A DNA stretch of 64,000 nt from Xylanimonas protaetiae (GCF_004135385.1 NZ_CP035493.1:2108001-2172000), one strand, 5' to 3'. Positions 1-10,056 are shown, numbered from the stretch's first letter. Notes: generated from the sequence alone by a model not told the origin. Translations and numbers: made by a program.

Positions 1-2
1 TG

Positions 3-128
3 GCCTATGTCCTGCTGACCGTGGTGCTGTTCGCCGCGATCGCCGTCGTCGCGCGGCGCTCCGGCGACCGCGCCGTCGTCCCGGCGACGACCCACGTCCC
101 CCCGGCCGCCGACGGGAGCGACTCGTGA
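3..128 (+). CDS. C-terminal end of a small membrane protein upstream of kdpF (partial)
   Basis: An open frame enters the window at base 3 and ends at TGA 126-128, giving 41 residues. It begins AYVLLTVVLFAAIAVVARR, one hydrophobic transmembrane stretch, followed by a polar Ala/Pro-rich tail. The start lies outside the window. Its stop overlaps the kdpF start (GTGA), so it is probably translated with the kdp operon. I do not recognise a family; a short single-span ORF just upstream of kdpF would fit, but that is an inference. Confidence 0.5.
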   Translation, partial: AYVLLTVVLFAAIAVVARRSGDRAVVPATTHVPPAADGSDS

Positions 129-217
129 GCGCCGCCGACTGGGTCGGGCTCGTCCTGACGGTCGCCCTGCTCGGGTACCTGTTCGTCGCGCTGCTGCGCA
201 GCGACAAGGTGCGGTGA
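125..217 (+). CDS. kdpF: KdpF, small stabilising subunit of the Kdp potassium pump
   Basis: This 30-residue ORF has a GTG start overlapping the previous stop and ends 7 bp before kdpA. It is one transmembrane helix ([19 protein letters not shown]) with a short basic tail (RSDKVR), the usual size and shape of KdpF, which associates with KdpABC in the membrane. The call rests on size, hydrophobic profile and position immediately before kdpA. It is too short for most ORF callers. Confidence 0.85.
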   Translation: MSAADWVGLVLTVALLGYLFVALLRSDKVR

Positions 218-224
218 CCGCGTC

Positions 225-1892
225 GTGACCACCACCGTCTGGCTCGCGGTCGGGCAGCTCGGCATCCTCGTGCTGGCGCTCGCGGCCGTGCACCACCCGC
301 TGGGCGCCCACATGGCCCGCGTCTACACCACCCCGAAGCACCTGCGCGCCGAGCGCGCCTTCTACCGGTTCGTCAAGGTCGACGCCGACGCCGACCAGCG
401 CTGGAGCACCTACCTGCTCTCGCTGCTCGGGTTCTCGGTCGCCTCCCTGCTCTTCCTCTACGCGCTGCTCCGCCTGCAGGACCACCTGCCCTGGTCGATC
501 GGGATGGAGTCGTTCGACCCGGCGACCGCGTGGAACACCGCCGCGAGCTTCGTGGCCAACACGAACTGGCAGTCGTACTCGGGCGAGGCGCTCGCGGGCC
601 ACCTGGCCCAGATGGCCGGGCTCGCCGTGCAGAACTTCGTCTCCGCCGCCGTCGGCATGGCCGTCGCGGTGGCCCTGGTGCGCGGGTTCGCCCGCTCCGG
701 GGCGGACGGGCGCGTCGGCAACTTCTGGTCCGACCTCGTGCGCGGCGTCGTCCGCATCCTGCTGCCGATCGCCGTGCTGGGCGCCGTCGTGCTCATGGCC
801 GCGGGCGTGATCCAGAACCTGCACCCGCACGAGGCGATCACGACGCTGACGGGCGGGACGCAGAGCGTGCTCGGGGGCCCGGTGGCGAGCCAGGAGGCCA
901 TCAAGCTGCTGGGCACCAACGGCGGCGGCTTCTTCAACGCGAACAGCGCCCACCCGCTGGAGAACCCGAACGCGTTCACCAACCTGTTCCAGGTCTTCCT
1001 GATCCTGCTCGTCCCGTCCGCGCTGCCGCGCACCTTCGGCCTCATGGTGGGCGACCGCCGGCAGGGCTGGGCGATCCTCGGCGTCATGGGCGGCATCTGG
1101 GCCACCCTGACCGCGCTCATGACGTGGGCCGAGCTCAAGGCCCCGGGCCTGGTGCCGCAGCTCGCGGGCGGCGCGATGGAGGGCAAGGAGCAGCGCTTCG
1201 GGCCTGCCGCGTCGGCACTGTTCGCCGTCGCCACGACGGGCACCTCGACGGGCGCCGTCAACGCGTCGCACGACTCGCTCACGGCCCCCGGCGGCCTGAT
1301 CGCGCTGTTCACCATGATGCTGGGCGAGATCGCACCCGGCGGCGTCGGCTCCGGCCTGTACGGCATGCTCATCGTCGCAGTCCTCGCCGTCTTCATCGCG
1401 GGCCTCATGGTGGGCCGCACGCCCGAGTACCTGGGCAAGAAGATCGGCCAGCGCGAGATGACGCTCGTGGCCCTGTACATCCTGACGATGCCCGCGATCG
1501 TGCTGGTCATGACCGGCATCTCGGTCGTCGTCCCGGCCGGGCTCGCCGGCATCCAGGAGGTGGGCCCGCACGGCCTGTCCGAGGTGCTCTACGGCTTCAC
1601 GTCGGGCGCCAACAACAACGGCTCCGCGTTCGCCGGCCTCGGCGCCGCGACCCCGTACTACAACACGATGATCGGCCTGGCCATGCTGCTCGGCCGGTTC
1701 GTGCCGATCGCCCTCGTCCTCGCCCTCGCGGGCCGGCTCGCCTCCCAGACGACGACGCCGCCCACCGCGGGCACCCTGCCCACCCACAAGCCGCTGTTCG
1801 TCGGGCTGGTCGGGGGTGTGGCCCTGATCGTCGTCGGCCTCACCTTCATCCCGGTCCTCTCCCTCGGCCCGATCGTGGAGTCCCTGTCATGA
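225..1892 (+). CDS. kdpA: KdpA, potassium-translocating subunit of the K+-transporting ATPase
   Basis: KdpA is the channel-like membrane subunit that binds and conducts K+ in the KdpFABC complex. The protein is 555 aa with about ten hydrophobic segments, matching the family length. The selectivity-filter loop [15 protein letters not shown] lies near residue 230, and further conserved loops [11 protein letters not shown] and [13 protein letters not shown] are present. The start is GTG 225, soon after kdpF; the stop overlaps the kdpB start as ATGA, implying translational coupling. No truncation is seen. Confidence 0.97.
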   Translation: MTTTVWLAVGQLGILVLALAAVHHPLGAHMARVYTTPKHLRAERAFYRFVKVDADADQRWSTYLLSLLGFSVASLLFLYALLRLQDHLPWSIGMESFDPATAWNTAASFVANTNWQSYSGEALAGHLAQMAGLAVQNFVSAAVGMAVAVALVRGFARSGADGRVGNFWSDLVRGVVRILLPIAVLGAVVLMAAGVIQNLHPHEAITTLTGGTQSVLGGPVASQEAIKLLGTNGGGFFNANSAHPLENPNAFTNLFQVFLILLVPSALPRTFGLMVGDRRQGWAILGVMGGIWATLTALMTWAELKAPGLVPQLAGGAMEGKEQRFGPAASALFAVATTGTSTGAVNASHDSLTAPGGLIALFTMMLGEIAPGGVGSGLYGMLIVAVLAVFIAGLMVGRTPEYLGKKIGQREMTLVALYILTMPAIVLVMTGISVVVPAGLAGIQEVGPHGLSEVLYGFTSGANNNGSAFAGLGAATPYYNTMIGLAMLLGRFVPIALVLALAGRLASQTTTPPTAGTLPTHKPLFVGLVGGVALIVVGLTFIPVLSLGPIVESLS

Positions 1893-4051
1893 GCGCGTCC
1901 GTGCGCACCCCCGTCCGTCCCTCGTCGTCCGACGACGTCGCCGCGCCCCGTTCCCCCCGCCGCCAGGTCGGTGCGGGCCGCGCCCTCACCATCGCCCAGA
2001 TCCGCTCCGCCCTGCCGGGTGCCGTCCGCAAGCTCGACCCGCGCGACATGATCGGCTCGCCCGTCATGTTCGTCGTCGAGATCGGCGCGGTGCTCACCAC
2101 GGTCCTCGCGGTCGTCGACCCCGAGGTCTTCGCCTGGTGGATCGCCGTCTGGCTGTGGTTGACGGTCCTGTTCGCCACGCTCGCGGAGTCCGTCGCCGAG
2201 TCCCGCGGCAAGGCGCAGGCGTCGTCGCTGCGCGCCACGCAGAAGCACACCACCGCCCGCAAGGTGGCCGCGCCCGTGGACACGCTGGCCTACGGCTCGT
2301 CGCTGGCGTCGCTCGAGACGGTCACCGTCCCGTCCACGTCGCTCCAGGTCGGCGACGTCGTCGTGGTCGCGGCGGGGGAGACCATCCCCGGCGACGGCGA
2401 CGTCATCGAGGGCGTCGCCTCGGTCGACGAGTCGGCGATCACGGGCGAGTCCGCCCCGGTGATCCGCGAGTCCGGCGGCGACCGGTCCGCCGTCACGGGC
2501 GGCACGGTCGTGCTGAGCGACCGCATCGTCGTGCGCATCACCGCGCCCGCGGGCTCCACGTTCGTGGACCGCATGATCGCCCTCGTCGAGGGCTCGGAGC
2601 GGCAGAAGACCCCCAACGAGGTCGCGCTCAACATCCTGCTGACGTCGCTGACGATCATCTTCCTGCTGGCCGTGGCCACCCTCCAGCCGTTCGCGGCGTA
2701 CAGCGGGGAGAAGCAGTCGCTGCTCGTGCTCACCGCCCTGCTGGTATGCCTCATCCCGACGACGATCGGCGCGCTCCTCAGCGCGATCGGCATCGCCGGC
2801 ATGGACCGCCTGGTGCAGCGCAACGTGCTCGCCATGTCGGGCCGCGCGGTCGAGGCCGCCGGCGACGTCGACGTGCTGCTGCTCGACAAGACCGGCACCA
2901 TCACCTACGGCAACCGCCGCGCCGCACGCGTGCTCGCGGTCGGCGCCGTGACCGAGGCCGACCTGGCCCGCGCGGCCCGCCTGTCGTCGCTCGCCGACGA
3001 GACGCCCGAGGGGCGCTCGATCGTCGAGCTCGTCGACGGAATGCTCGACGACGTCGCCACGCTGCCGGCCGGAGCGGAGCTGGTGCCCTTCACGGCCCAG
3101 ACGCGCATGTCGGGCATCGATGTCCCGCCGGGGGCCGGCGAGACCTACCGCATCCGCAAGGGCGCCGGCTCGGCCGTCGCCGCCTGGCTGCACTCGACCG
3201 GGGCGCACGTCCCCGCCGCCGACGCCGCCGCGCTGGCCGCGTTCGTCGAGGAGGTCTCGACGTCGGGCGGCACCCCGCTCGTCGTCGCCGAGCAGGTGGG
3301 CGAGCGCCCCGCCCGGGTCCTCGGCGTCGTGCACCTCAAGGACGTCGTCAAGGAGGGCATGCGCGAGCGGTTCGACGAGCTGCGCGCCATGGGCATCCGC
3401 ACCGTCATGGTGACGGGCGACAACCGCCTCACCGCGGCCGCCATCGCCAAGGAGGCCGGCGTCGACGACTTCCTCGCCGAGGCCACCCCCGAGGACAAGA
3501 TGGCCCTCATCCGCCGCGAGCAGACCGGCGGCCGCCTCGTCGCGATGGCCGGCGACGGCACCAACGACGCCCCGGCCCTCGCGCAGTCCGACGTCGGCGT
3601 CGCCATGAACACGGGCACGACCGCCGCGAAGGAGGCCGGCAACATGGTCGACCTCGACTCGGACCCCACCAAGCTCATCGAGATCGTCGAGATCGGCAAG
3701 CAGCTCCTCATCACGCGCGGCGCCCTGACCACCTTCTCGGTCGCCAACGACATCGCGAAGTACTTCGCGATCCTGCCCGCGATGTTCGTGGGGCTGTTCC
3801 CGCAGCTCGACGTCCTCAACGTCATGCGGCTCTCGTCGCCGCAGTCCGCGATGCTCTCGGCCGTCATCTTCAACGCCCTGATCATCGTGGCCCTCATCCC
3901 GCTCTCGCTCAAGGGCGTGAAGTACCGGCCGTCGTCGGCGGCCTCGCTGCTGCGCAGGAACCTGCTCGTCTACGGGCTCGGGGGGCTCATCGCGCCGTTC
4001 GTCGGCATCAAGCTCATCGACCTGCTCGTCTCTCTCATCCCGGGGCTCTGA
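1889..4051 (+). CDS. kdpB: KdpB, P-type ATPase catalytic subunit of the Kdp pump
   Basis: KdpB hydrolyses ATP to drive K+ uptake through KdpA. It is 720 aa, somewhat longer than the E. coli protein because of a polar N-terminal extension of about 40 residues. The phosphorylation motif DKTGTIT places the phospho-acceptor at Asp333; the actuator motif TGES and the hinge motif [12 protein letters not shown] are also present, followed by C-terminal membrane helices. The start ATG 1889 overlaps the kdpA stop by 4 bp, and kdpC follows after 4 bp. Confidence 0.97.
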   Translation: MSASVRTPVRPSSSDDVAAPRSPRRQVGAGRALTIAQIRSALPGAVRKLDPRDMIGSPVMFVVEIGAVLTTVLAVVDPEVFAWWIAVWLWLTVLFATLAESVAESRGKAQASSLRATQKHTTARKVAAPVDTLAYGSSLASLETVTVPSTSLQVGDVVVVAAGETIPGDGDVIEGVASVDESAITGESAPVIRESGGDRSAVTGGTVVLSDRIVVRITAPAGSTFVDRMIALVEGSERQKTPNEVALNILLTSLTIIFLLAVATLQPFAAYSGEKQSLLVLTALLVCLIPTTIGALLSAIGIAGMDRLVQRNVLAMSGRAVEAAGDVDVLLLDKTGTITYGNRRAARVLAVGAVTEADLARAARLSSLADETPEGRSIVELVDGMLDDVATLPAGAELVPFTAQTRMSGIDVPPGAGETYRIRKGAGSAVAAWLHSTGAHVPAADAAALAAFVEEVSTSGGTPLVVAEQVGERPARVLGVVHLKDVVKEGMRERFDELRAMGIRTVMVTGDNRLTAAAIAKEAGVDDFLAEATPEDKMALIRREQTGGRLVAMAGDGTNDAPALAQSDVGVAMNTGTTAAKEAGNMVDLDSDPTKLIEIVEIGKQLLITRGALTTFSVANDIAKYFAILPAMFVGLFPQLDVLNVMRLSSPQSAMLSAVIFNALIIVALIPLSLKGVKYRPSSAASLLRRNLLVYGLGGLIAPFVGIKLIDLLVSLIPGL

Positions 4052-4055
4052 CCAC

Positions 4056-4691
4056 ATGTCCACGATCTCGACGACCTCGACGGCGAGCACCCTCGCCTCC
4101 CTCTGGCGGCACGGCCTCGCCGGGCTGCGCGTGCTCCTCGTGCTCACGGTGCTGCTGGGGCTCGCCTACCCGCTGGCCATGACGGGCGTGGGCCACCTCG
4201 CCTTCCCGTGGCGGGCGGACGGCTCGCTGGTCACCGCGTCCGGGGAGCGCACCACCGACCGCTCCCAGGCGGTCGGCTCGCTGCTCGTCGGCCAGGGCTT
4301 CGACGGCGACGCGTGGTTCCACCCCCGCCCGTCCGTGGCCGGCGACGGGTACGACACCCTCGCCTCAGGCGGCTCCAACCTCGGTCCGCAGAGCACGGAC
4401 CTCGCCGCGACGGTCGAGCAGCGTCGCGCCCAGGTGGCCGCCGAGAACGGCGTCGCCCCGGCGGACGTCCCCGCGGACGCGGTCACGGCGTCCTTCTCGG
4501 GCCTCGACCCCGACATCAGCCCCGCCTACGCGGCGATCCAGGTCGACCGGGTCGCCCAGGCCCGCGGCCTCCCCGTGGAGCGGGTGCAGCGGCTGGTCGA
4601 GGAGCACACCGCGGGCCGCCCGCTCGGGGTGCTCGGCCAGGAGCGGGTCGACGTGCTGGCGCTGAACCTCGCCCTCGACCACCTCGGGTGA
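4056..4691 (+). CDS. kdpC: KdpC, periplasmic-facing subunit of the Kdp pump
   Basis: This 211-aa protein has one N-terminal transmembrane helix (around residues 25-48, with LLVLTVLLGLAYPLAMTG), then a soluble domain with conserved KdpC blocks (SGGSNLGP, DPDISPAYA, QVDRVAQARGL). KdpC bridges KdpA and KdpB and raises nucleotide affinity. It sits 4 bp after kdpB and 14 bp before kdpD, completing kdpFABC in standard order. Confidence 0.95.
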   Translation: MSTISTTSTASTLASLWRHGLAGLRVLLVLTVLLGLAYPLAMTGVGHLAFPWRADGSLVTASGERTTDRSQAVGSLLVGQGFDGDAWFHPRPSVAGDGYDTLASGGSNLGPQSTDLAATVEQRRAQVAAENGVAPADVPADAVTASFSGLDPDISPAYAAIQVDRVAQARGLPVERVQRLVEEHTAGRPLGVLGQERVDVLALNLALDHLG

Positions 4692-4705
4692 GAGACGATC
4701 AGCCT

Positions 4706-7369
4706 GTGACGGAACTCCACCGCCCCGGCGACCCCGCCCCCCGCTCGGGAGAGGCCTCCTCTCCCGAGCGGGGGGTCGGCGCTGCCCGGCCGGCCCGCGC
4801 GGACGACGACGCCCCGCGACGTGGCCGCCTCATGGTCTACCTGGGCGCCGCGCCGGGCGTCGGCAAGACGTTCGCGATGCTCGACGAGGCCGCACGCCGC
4901 CGGCTCCGCGGCGCCGACGTCGTCGTCGGCATCGTCGAGACGCACGGCCGCCCCGCGACCGTCGCGAAGCTCGAGGGCCTCGAGATCGTGCCGCGACGCA
5001 CCATCGAGTACCGCGGCACGACGCTCACCGAGATGGACGTCGACGCCGTCCTGGCACGGCATCCCGCCATCGTGCTCGTCGACGAGCTCGCCCACACCAA
5101 CGCGCCCGGGGCCGCGCACGCCAAGCGGTGGCAGGACGTCCACCAGCTCCTCGACGCGGGCATCGACGTCGTCACCACCGTCAACGTGCAGCACCTCGCG
5201 TCGCTCACCGACGACGTCGAGGCCGTCACGGGGATCAGGCAGCGCGAGACCGTGCCCGACCAGGTGGTGCGCGACGCCGACCAGATCCAGCTCGTCGACC
5301 TCTCGCCGCAGCAGCTGCGCCGCCGCCTCGCGCACGGCAACGTCTACCGGCCCGAGCAGATCGACGCCTCCCTCGGCGCGTACTTCCGCGAGGGCAACCT
5401 CACCGCGCTGCGCGAGCTCGCGCTGCTGTGGCTCGCCGACCGCGTCGACGACGCCCTGACCCGCTACCGCTCCGACCACGCCATCACCGGGACCTGGCCG
5501 GCGCGCGAGCGCATCGTCGTCGCCGTCACCGGCGGGCCCGAGACCGAGACCATCATCCGGCGCGGGGCGCGCATCGCCCAGCGTGCCGCCGGGTCCGAGC
5601 TCGTGGCCGTGCACGTGCTGCCCACGGACGGGCTCCCCTCGGCGACCCCGGCGACGATCGCCGCGCAGCGCGCGCTCGTCGAGTCGCTCGACGGGACCTT
5701 CCACACCGTGGTCGGGGAGGAGGTGCCCGCGGCGATCGTCGACTTCGCGCGCGGGGTCAACGCGACGATGATCGTCGTCGGCGTCTCGCGGCACTCGCGG
5801 CTGCGGCAGGCCCTCCTCGGCTCGACGAGCGCCGAGATCGCGCGGCTGTCCGGCACGATCGACGTGCACCTCGTCACGCACGAGGCCGCCGGGGCGGGCG
5901 TGCCGTCCCGCTCGCGCTGGTCCGCGCTGTCGACCACGCGACGCACGCTCGGTTTCGCCGGGGCCGTGCTCGCGCCGCTGGCGCTGACCGCCCTGCTGCT
6001 CGTCGTGGACCACGCGCCGAAGGACCTCTCGTCCCCGCTGCTGTTCTTCCTGGCCGTCGTCGTGGGCGTCGCGATCGTGGGCGGCATGTGGCCCGCGCTC
6101 GTCGCGGCGCTCGCCTCGTTCCTGTGCCTGAACTTCTTCTTCGTCGCACCCGTGCGGCAGTTCACGGTCGCGTCGTCGTCCGAGCTGCTGGCCCTGGGCA
6201 TCTTCGTCGTGGTGGCCGTGGCCGTCGCGCGCGTCGTGGACGAGGCCGCGCGGCGCACCGGCGAGGCGTACCAGGCGCGCGCCGAGGCGTCGACGCTCGC
6301 CGCGCTCTCGCGGTCCGTGCTGTCCGGGGAGGACACCGCGCAGGCCGTCGTCGCCCGCCTCGCCGAGACGTTCGCGCTGCGGGAGGTGCGCCTCGAGGTC
6401 CGCGAGTCCGACCGGTCTCCGTGGGTGGAGGTCGCGGAGGCATCCTCGGCGTCCCCGGACCGCGCCGACGACGACGTCTCCGAGGTCACGATCGACGGCG
6501 ACCACCGGCTCATGCTCGTGGGGCGGGCCCTGCCGGCGCGCGACCGGCAGGCCGTCGAGGCGTTCGGGGCCCAGGCCCGGCTCGTGCTCGAGCACCGCAA
6601 GCTGCGCGAGGCGGCGTTCAAGGCGCACGCGCTCGAGCAGGCCGAGGCGACGCGCACCGCGCTGCTCGCCGCCGTCTCGCACGACCTGCGCACGCCGCTC
6701 GCCTCCATCCGCGCCGCCGTCGACGGCCTGACCAGCCCGGACGTCGAGCTCGACCCCGAGGACACCGAGGCGCTCGAGCACACGCTGTCCGAGTCGACGG
6801 GCCGCCTCGAGCGGCTCATCGACAACCTCCTCGACCTGTCCCGCCTCCAGACCGGGGCCGTGCGGCCCGTGCTGCGCGAGGCGTCGCTGGAGGCCGTCGT
6901 GCTCCAGGCCGTCGAGCCGTGGCTCGCCGCGCTCGACCTCGACGTGCCCGAGAACCTGCCGCTCGTCACGACCGACCCGGGGCTGCTCGAACGCGTCGTC
7001 GCGAACATCGTGTCCAACGCGGTGCGGCACGCGGGCTCGCGCGTGCGGGTGAGCGCGGGCCGGGCGCCGGACGGCGTCGTCGTGCGCGTGGTGGACACGG
7101 GCCCGGGTGTCCCGGACGACCGGAAGGGGAGCATGTTCCAGCCGTTCCAGCGTCTCGGGGACACGTCGGGCACGGGCCTGGGTCTCGGCCTCGCCGTCGC
7201 GGACGGGCTCGCGACCGCGGTCGGTGCGAGCATCGTCGCGGAGGACACGCCCGGGGGAGGCCTGACGATGGTGGTGACGGTCCCGACGGCGGCCGCGCCG
7301 ATGCCGGTCGAGGCCGCGCCCGAGCAGCCGGCCTCCGATCAGCCCGCCTCCGAGGAGCCGGCCCGATGA
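4706..7369 (+). CDS. kdpD: KdpD, membrane sensor histidine kinase for potassium limitation and turgor
   Basis: KdpD senses low K+ or osmotic stress and phosphorylates KdpE. The 887-aa product has the N-terminal KdpD domain with Walker A APGVGKTF and a DELAHTN block, a USP-like region (around residues 270-390), four hydrophobic DUF4118 helices (around 415-520), a GAF-like linker, then HisKA (SHDLRTPLASIRAA, His659) and HATPase with N and G boxes. The GTG start at 4706 gives an N-terminal tail of about 40 residues before MVYLGAAPG that contains a 17-bp inverted repeat. A start further down, nearer the Walker motif, is possible. The stop overlaps kdpE (ATGA). Confidence 0.93.
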   Translation: MTELHRPGDPAPRSGEASSPERGVGAARPARADDDAPRRGRLMVYLGAAPGVGKTFAMLDEAARRRLRGADVVVGIVETHGRPATVAKLEGLEIVPRRTIEYRGTTLTEMDVDAVLARHPAIVLVDELAHTNAPGAAHAKRWQDVHQLLDAGIDVVTTVNVQHLASLTDDVEAVTGIRQRETVPDQVVRDADQIQLVDLSPQQLRRRLAHGNVYRPEQIDASLGAYFREGNLTALRELALLWLADRVDDALTRYRSDHAITGTWPARERIVVAVTGGPETETIIRRGARIAQRAAGSELVAVHVLPTDGLPSATPATIAAQRALVESLDGTFHTVVGEEVPAAIVDFARGVNATMIVVGVSRHSRLRQALLGSTSAEIARLSGTIDVHLVTHEAAGAGVPSRSRWSALSTTRRTLGFAGAVLAPLALTALLLVVDHAPKDLSSPLLFFLAVVVGVAIVGGMWPALVAALASFLCLNFFFVAPVRQFTVASSSELLALGIFVVVAVAVARVVDEAARRTGEAYQARAEASTLAALSRSVLSGEDTAQAVVARLAETFALREVRLEVRESDRSPWVEVAEASSASPDRADDDVSEVTIDGDHRLMLVGRALPARDRQAVEAFGAQARLVLEHRKLREAAFKAHALEQAEATRTALLAAVSHDLRTPLASIRAAVDGLTSPDVELDPEDTEALEHTLSESTGRLERLIDNLLDLSRLQTGAVRPVLREASLEAVVLQAVEPWLAALDLDVPENLPLVTTDPGLLERVVANIVSNAVRHAGSRVRVSAGRAPDGVVVRVVDTGPGVPDDRKGSMFQPFQRLGDTSGTGLGLGLAVADGLATAVGASIVAEDTPGGGLTMVVTVPTAAAPMPVEAAPEQPASDQPASEEPAR
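4737..4775 (+). repeat. 17-bp perfect inverted repeat inside the 5' end of kdpD
   Basis: Bases 4737-4753 and 4759-4775 are perfect reverse complements separated by 5 nt (gcctc). The hairpin begins about 45 bp after the kdpC stop and lies within the first 24 codons of kdpD as called. It has no T-tract. It could be a processing, pausing or attenuation element separating the highly expressed pump genes from the regulators, or it could mean the true kdpD start is downstream. Confidence 0.7.
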
Positions 7370-8055
7370 CCCCCGGGAACCGCGTCCTCGTCGTCGACGA
7401 CGACGCCGCGCTGGCCCGGGCGCTCGCCATCAACCTCAAGGCGCACGGCTGGGACGTCACCGTGGCGCACAACGGCACCGAGGCGCTGGACGCGGCGTCG
7501 TCGGCGCGGCACGACGTCGTCGTGCTCGACCTGGGCCTGCCCGACATCGCCGGGCTGGACGTCATCGAGGGCATCCGCGGCTGGTCGCACGTGCCGATCG
7601 TGGTGCTGTCCGCGCGGCAGCTCGGCGAGGACAAGGTGGACGCGCTCGACGCCGGCGCCGACGACTACGTGACCAAGCCCTTCGCGATGAACGAGCTGCT
7701 CGCGCGCCTGCGCGCGGCCGTGCGGCGCGGTGCGCCGGCCGCGGAGCCGGACGAGCCCGTGATCGAGGCGGGCGACCTCGTCATCGACCTGGCCCGCCGC
7801 ACGGTCACCCGGTCGGGCGAGGAGGTGCGCCTGAGCCCCACGGAGTGGGGGCTCCTGGAGGTGCTCGTGCGCCACCGGGGCCGCATGGTCGGGCGTCAGC
7901 AGCTGCTGCACGAGGTGTGGGGTCCGGCGTACTCGTCGGAGACGAACTACCTGCGCGTCTACTCGGCGCAGCTCCGCCGCAAGCTCGAGCAGGACCCGGC
8001 GCACCCGCGGCACATCCTCACGCACCCGGGGGCGGGCTACCGCTTCGAGCCGTGA
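7366..8055 (+). CDS. kdpE: KdpE, OmpR-family response regulator of the kdp operon
   Basis: This 229-aa regulator has an N-terminal receiver domain with acidic residues Asp11-13, phospho-acceptor Asp55 (VVVLDLGLPD) and Lys104 (TKPF), then a winged-helix DNA-binding domain of OmpR type (LSPTEWGLLEVL, ending HPGAGYRFEP). Phosphorylated by KdpD, it activates kdpFABC. The ATG overlaps the kdpD stop by 4 bp. It ends 15 bp from the convergent sufE gene. Confidence 0.96.
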   Translation: MTPGNRVLVVDDDAALARALAINLKAHGWDVTVAHNGTEALDAASSARHDVVVLDLGLPDIAGLDVIEGIRGWSHVPIVVLSARQLGEDKVDALDAGADDYVTKPFAMNELLARLRAAVRRGAPAAEPDEPVIEAGDLVIDLARRTVTRSGEEVRLSPTEWGLLEVLVRHRGRMVGRQQLLHEVWGPAYSSETNYLRVYSAQLRRKLEQDPAHPRHILTHPGAGYRFEP

Positions 8056-8070
8056 AGCCGCCGCCCGACG

Positions 8071-8508
8071 TCAGCGCGCGAGCTGCTCGCGGACCTGGCG
8101 CTTCGCCCGCGTCAGCATCCCCGTCATGCCGCCCAGCCGCAGCGGGCTCACCGCCCGGTTGAGGCCGATCGTCATCGCGAAGTCGTCGGGGACGTCGAGC
8201 ACCTGCTGCGGCGTGAGGCCCGTGAGGCCCTGCGCGAGGATCGACGCGAACCCGCGCGTCGTCGGCGCCTCGGCGGGCGCCGTCGCGTAGAAGTGCACGC
8301 CGTCGGCCTCGATCTCGGCGAACGCGCGCACGGGCGACTGGCACTCCTCGACCTTCTCGAGCAGCGCGGGGGCCGCGACGTAGCGCTCGGGCACGGGCGG
8401 CAGCTCGTTGGCGAACTCCAGCAGGAGCTGGAGCCGGTCGCGCTCGCCCAGCTCGAGGAAGCTCTCCTGGATCTCGGCGAGGGCGTCGGGCAGTGCGGGG
8501 GAGGTCAT
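8071..8508 (-). CDS. sufE: SufE-like sulfur acceptor protein
   Basis: SufE proteins take persulfide sulfur from a cysteine desulfurase and pass it to Fe-S cluster assembly. The 145-aa product matches the family in length and carries the reactive cysteine in ECQSPV (Cys56), plus the typical N-terminal EIQESFLELGERDRLQLLLE and the GLTP...VLDVPDDF block. It lies downstream of the sulfurtransferase gene on the same strand, which suggests a shared role in sulfur handling, but a strong palindrome separates the two. Confidence 0.9.
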   Translation of the reverse strand: MTSPALPDALAEIQESFLELGERDRLQLLLEFANELPPVPERYVAAPALLEKVEECQSPVRAFAEIEADGVHFYATAPAEAPTTRGFASILAQGLTGLTPQQVLDVPDDFAMTIGLNRAVSPLRLGGMTGMLTRAKRQVREQLAR

Positions 8509-8532
8509 GTCGTCCAGTCTGTCAGGAGCAGC

Positions 8533-8590
8533 CCGGCAGTTCGTCGTCTGACCGTGCGCCCGGGCGCACGGTCAGACGACGAACTGCCGG
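8533..8590. terminator. 58-bp perfect palindrome between sseA and sufE
   Basis: Bases 8533-8561 are the exact reverse complement of 8562-8590: 29-bp arms with no spacer, centred on CCCGGG. As RNA it would form a hairpin of more than 25 bp. It begins 10 bp downstream of the sulfurtransferase stop (on the minus strand) and ends 24 bp before the sufE start. Its GC content is lower than that of the flanking genes. A terminator or mRNA-end stabiliser is the simplest role. Confidence 0.8.
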
Positions 8591-8600
8591 TCAGAAGGGC

Positions 8601-9509
8601 TCAGGCCGCGTACTCGCCCGGCTCCGCGCCCGCGACGATCGGGACGCGGACGGCGTTGCCCCACTCCGTCCAGGAGCCGTCGTAGTTGCGCACGTTCTCC
8701 AGGCCGAGCAGGAAGTGCAGCGCGAACCACGTGTGCGAGGAGCGCTCGCCGATGCGGCAGTAGGTGATGACGGCGTCGTCGGCGGTGATGCCGAGGCCGC
8801 CCGCCTGGTAGATCGCCTCGAGCTCTGCGCGCGGCTTGTACGTGCCGTCCGCGGCGACGGCGGTGGCCCACGGGACGGAGCGCGCGGTGGGGATGTGGCC
8901 GCCGCGCAGCACGCCCTCCTCCGGGTAGTCCGGGATGTGCAGGCGCTCGCCCGTGTACTCCTGCGGGGAGCGGATGTCGACGAGCGGGCCGTGGCCGAGG
9001 TGGGCGAGCACGTCCTCCTTGAAGGCGCGGAACGTGACGTCGTCGCGCTCGACGACGGGGTACTCGACGGCCTCCGGCGCCGTGACGTCGGTGGTCAGCT
9101 CGCGGCCCTCGGCGGCCCAGAGGTTGCGGCCGCCGTCGAGCAGGCGCACGTCCTGGTGGCCGAACAGCGTGAACACCCAGGCGCTGTACGCGGCCCACCA
9201 GTTGTTCTTGTCGCCGTAGAGCACGATGGTCGTGTCGCGGCCGATGCCGTGGGAACCGAGCAGCGCGGCGAAGCCGGCGCCGTCGAGGTAGTCGCGCTCG
9301 ACCGGCTGGAGCAGGTCGGTGTGCCAGTCGATCTTCACGGCGCCGGGGATGTGGCCGGTCTCGTAGAGCAGCACGTCCTCGTCGGACTCGACGACGACGA
9401 GGTCGGTCGTGCCCGCCGCGAGCTGCTCCGCGAGCCACTCGGTGGTGACCAGGCGGTCCGGGTGGGCGTACTCGGCGAGGCGGGGCGACGGGTCGAGCGG
9501 TGCGGGCAT
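8601..9509 (-). CDS. sseA: Thiosulfate/3-mercaptopyruvate sulfurtransferase (tandem rhodanese)
   Basis: The 302-aa protein has two rhodanese domains: an inactive N-terminal one and a C-terminal one with active-site loop [11 protein letters not shown] (Cys251), the form usual in actinobacterial SseA. It moves sulfur from thiosulfate or mercaptopyruvate to acceptors such as cyanide or thiols in the cytosol. The start at 9509 ([10 protein letters not shown]) is chosen because AGGAGA lies 5 nt upstream; an open frame extends 24 codons further up to 9581. sufE lies downstream on the same strand. Confidence 0.93.
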   Translation of the reverse strand: MPAPLDPSPRLAEYAHPDRLVTTEWLAEQLAAGTTDLVVVESDEDVLLYETGHIPGAVKIDWHTDLLQPVERDYLDGAGFAALLGSHGIGRDTTIVLYGDKNNWWAAYSAWVFTLFGHQDVRLLDGGRNLWAAEGRELTTDVTAPEAVEYPVVERDDVTFRAFKEDVLAHLGHGPLVDIRSPQEYTGERLHIPDYPEEGVLRGGHIPTARSVPWATAVAADGTYKPRAELEAIYQAGGLGITADDAVITYCRIGERSSHTWFALHFLLGLENVRNYDGSWTEWGNAVRVPIVAGAEPGEYAA

Positions 9510-9660
9510 GGGATCTCCTGCGATGCGTGCGGTCATGGGTGGAAACCCAGGGACGGCCTCCGTCGGTCGCCCGGTCCTCACACAACCACGGTGTCAGCCC
9601 GAACTGTCCGGAATCTGGTCGAGGTCTCAGTATCCGGACGTGATGTTCGAAGGGCTGGGC

Positions 9661-10056
9661 TCACGGCGTGGGCGGGAGCGTCGCGTTCGCCGTCGTCCAC
9701 TCCGCGAAGCGGCCCACCGCGACCACGAGCGCGAGCACCAGCAGCACCACGTTGACCCCGAGCTGCTGGGTCTCTCCGCGCCGCGTGTGCACGACGACCG
9801 CGAGCAGCTGGAGCAGCGCCAGGCCCGCCGCCGCGACCGGTGTGAGCCACACGAGGTGACCGGTGGCCTGCGGCAGCACGAGCCCCAGGGCGCCCGCGAT
9901 CTCGCACAGCCCGATGAACCGCACCACGACGTCCGGGAACTGCTCGACCCAGGGCATCCGGTGCTCCAGGGCCTTGCCGCGCAGCAGCTTCACGCACCCG
10001 ACGGTGAGGTAGACGGCGGCGAGCAGCCCTGCGATCACCCAGAGCGCGACGTTCAT
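9661..10056 (-). CDS. DoxX-like small integral membrane protein
   Basis: This 131-aa protein has about four hydrophobic helices, starting MNVALWVIAGLLAAVYLTVG and including FIGLCEIAGALGLVLP and LVWLTPVAAAGLALLQLLAV. The GxxKL near the end of helix 1 and the GALGLVLP segment resemble the DoxX/DoxX-like family, whose biochemical role in most bacteria is unclear. The start at 10056 has a purine-rich GAGGGGAG upstream; the longer frame to 10263 is not membrane-like and is rejected. It is upstream of sseA on the same strand with a 151-bp gap. Confidence 0.75.
   Translation of the reverse strand: MNVALWVIAGLLAAVYLTVGCVKLLRGKALEHRMPWVEQFPDVVVRFIGLCEIAGALGLVLPQATGHLVWLTPVAAAGLALLQLLAVVVHTRRGETQQLGVNVVLLVLALVVAVGRFAEWTTANATLPPTP

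Noticed and set aside
1658-4147. Long antisense open frame opposite kdpB
   Set aside because: High-GC shadow frame: low-complexity Arg/Asp/Glu/Gly-rich composition, no recognisable domain, and it lies fully opposite a clear P-type ATPase gene.
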